64,000 bases of DNA, taken from assembly GCA_020638465.1 (NCBI GenBank), contig JACKIM010000002.1:1798001-1862000 (forward strand). Reading direction: 5' to 3'. Position 1 is the first letter of the stretch; each line of letters starts with the position of its first letter. This stretch comes from Geminicoccaceae bacterium (GTDB taxonomy: Bacteria > Pseudomonadota > Alphaproteobacteria > Geminicoccales > Geminicoccaceae). Positions 63,082 to 64,000 of this stretch are shown here, piece by piece. The notes under the pieces are model-generated. The model saw nothing but the letters and a program-made list of their open reading frames with translations, was not told the origin of the DNA and ran no database searches. The position numbers and the translations under genes are program-made.

Positions 63082-64000
63082 ATGCGCGAGGAACTCGTTC
63101 GCCTGTTCGAGAATGCCCGTGTTCCGCGTTATACGAGCTATCCGACCGCACCGCATTTCAGCGGCGATGTCGGAGCGGAAGACTACGGGCGGTGGCTGGA
63201 AGAGTTGGACGCGCGACACCGCGTGTCGCTCTATTTTCACGTACCGTTCTGTCACCAGTTATGCTGGTATTGCGGATGCAACACCACGGTCACCCATAAC
63301 CGCGAGCGGATCATCGACTATACGGACCGGATGGCCCGCGAACTCGACCTCCTCGAAGCAAGGCTGCACAGCCGCCTGAAGCTCACCCATCTGCACTGGG
63401 GCGGGGGAACGCCAACCACCGCCGGTGCCGAAGGCATCCTTAGCCTGATGACCAGGGCGCGCGAGATCTTCGACTTCGACAACGATGCCGAAATCGCCAT
63501 AGAGATCGACCCGCGGTCGTTTTCCGCCGACGATATCGGAATGCTCGCTCAGTCGGGCTTCAATCGGGTCAGCATCGGTGTCCAGACCTTCGATTCCACG
63601 GTCCAGCAGGCAATCAACCGCATGCAGGATTTCGCCTGCGTGAAGACGGCGGTCGACGGCCTGCGCTCGGCGGGCATAGGGCGCATTTCCATGGACCTGC
63701 TCTATGGCCTTCCGCATCAGACCGTGGACACGCTGGAGCGGACCGTTTCCCGCGTGCTCGAATTTCGCCCGGATCGGATCGCCCTTTTCGGATATGCCCA
63801 CCTGCCCGCTCGGATCCGTCACCAGCGCATGATCGACGAAAGCGCGCTTGCGGACCCGACCGGTCGCGCCGCCCAATACGAGGCCGTGGGCGATATGCTG
63901 TCACGGGCCGGTTACGTGGCCATCGGTCTCGACCATTTCGCCCTGCCGGGCGACAGCATGGCCATCGCCGCACGGAACGGCACGCTCCACCGCAATTTTC
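63082..64000 (+). CDS. hemN: oxygen-independent coproporphyrinogen III oxidase (3' end beyond window)
   Basis: The first 306 residues are in the window; the gene runs off the end. The radical-SAM cysteines are C57, C61, C64 and C66 in the full HemN pattern CxxxCxxCxC, followed by GGGTPT and EIDPRS. It decarboxylates coproporphyrinogen III to protoporphyrinogen IX without oxygen. ATG 63082 has a GGAAG site upstream. The FNR box supports low-oxygen induction, as for narK. Confidence 0.95.
   Translation, partial: MREELVRLFENARVPRYTSYPTAPHFSGDVGAEDYGRWLEELDARHRVSLYFHVPFCHQLCWYCGCNTTVTHNRERIIDYTDRMARELDLLEARLHSRLKLTHLHWGGGTPTTAGAEGILSLMTRAREIFDFDNDAEIAIEIDPRSFSADDIGMLAQSGFNRVSIGVQTFDSTVQQAINRMQDFACVKTAVDGLRSAGIGRISMDLLYGLPHQTVDTLERTVSRVLEFRPDRIALFGYAHLPARIRHQRMIDESALADPTGRAAQYEAVGDMLSRAGYVAIGLDHFALPGDSMAIAARNGTLHRNF

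Overview
The window is gene-dense, GC-rich DNA that reads as an alphaproteobacterial chromosome. The evidence is a petABC-type cytochrome bc1 operon with unfused cytochrome b and c1, the block SPOR-nagZ-M50 peptidase-scpA-scpB-tatABC, an ErpA/Xth neighbourhood, a monomeric-type dihydroorotase and perfect FNR-type boxes in front of respiratory genes. I cannot name the species. No rRNA, tRNA, CRISPR array, prophage or insertion sequence is visible. Most genes are packed with 4-bp start/stop overlaps.

Layout. 1-6.2 kb (minus strand): a carbohydrate-acid operon, transcribed as FAD flavoprotein, RuBisCO-like protein, DUF1537 kinase, ApnO-like oxidoisomerase and a LarA/DUF2088 protein cut by the window edge. 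The last four resemble the D-apionate/3-oxo-isoapionate catabolic gene set; the flavoprotein and LarA-like protein are additions I cannot place. 6.35-8.05 kb: SulP anion transporter. 8.1-19.3 kb: dissimilatory nitrate respiration, with a Crp/Fnr regulator divergent from narK(1-2 fusion)-narG-narH-narJ-narI-parvulin, with FNR boxes at 8803 and 8939. 19.3-22.9 kb: a CNNM/CorC membrane protein, then a methyltransferase and a membrane acyltransferase behind an AT-rich leader. 22.9-26.1 kb: sugar ABC importer (binding protein plus two permeases, no ATPase). 26.2-30 kb: GNAT/DUF482 protein with RidA, agmatine deiminase, LysR regulator.

30.2-39.5 kb is the most unusual part: one long plus-strand run that joins a molybdenum-hydroxylase large subunit without its partner subunits, a DapA-superfamily enzyme that lacks the usual catalytic tyrosine, a 3-hydroxyanthranilate dioxygenase-like enzyme, a complete LivKHMGF-type importer and an arylformamidase-like hydrolase. 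It looks like an uptake-plus-ring-opening route for an aromatic or heterocyclic acid that does not match a standard kynurenine operon.

39.6-50.4 kb: pyrC, a class I glutamine amidotransferase, trmL, petABC, a small unknown gene, hemW, a DUF6460 membrane protein, an orphan branched-chain-type binding protein, an MFS transporter and gloA with a clear terminator. 50.5-59.7 kb (minus strand): tatC, tatB, tatA, scpB, scpA, M50 peptidase, nagZ, SPOR protein, argS, dgt, a housekeeping block. 59.9-64 kb: erpA, xth, an orphan sulfoacetaldehyde acetyltransferase (xsc), and hemN running off the end behind a perfect FNR box. Nitrate reductase, a Crp/Fnr protein with an FNR-type recognition helix, and oxygen-independent HemN are thus likely under one low-oxygen control circuit.
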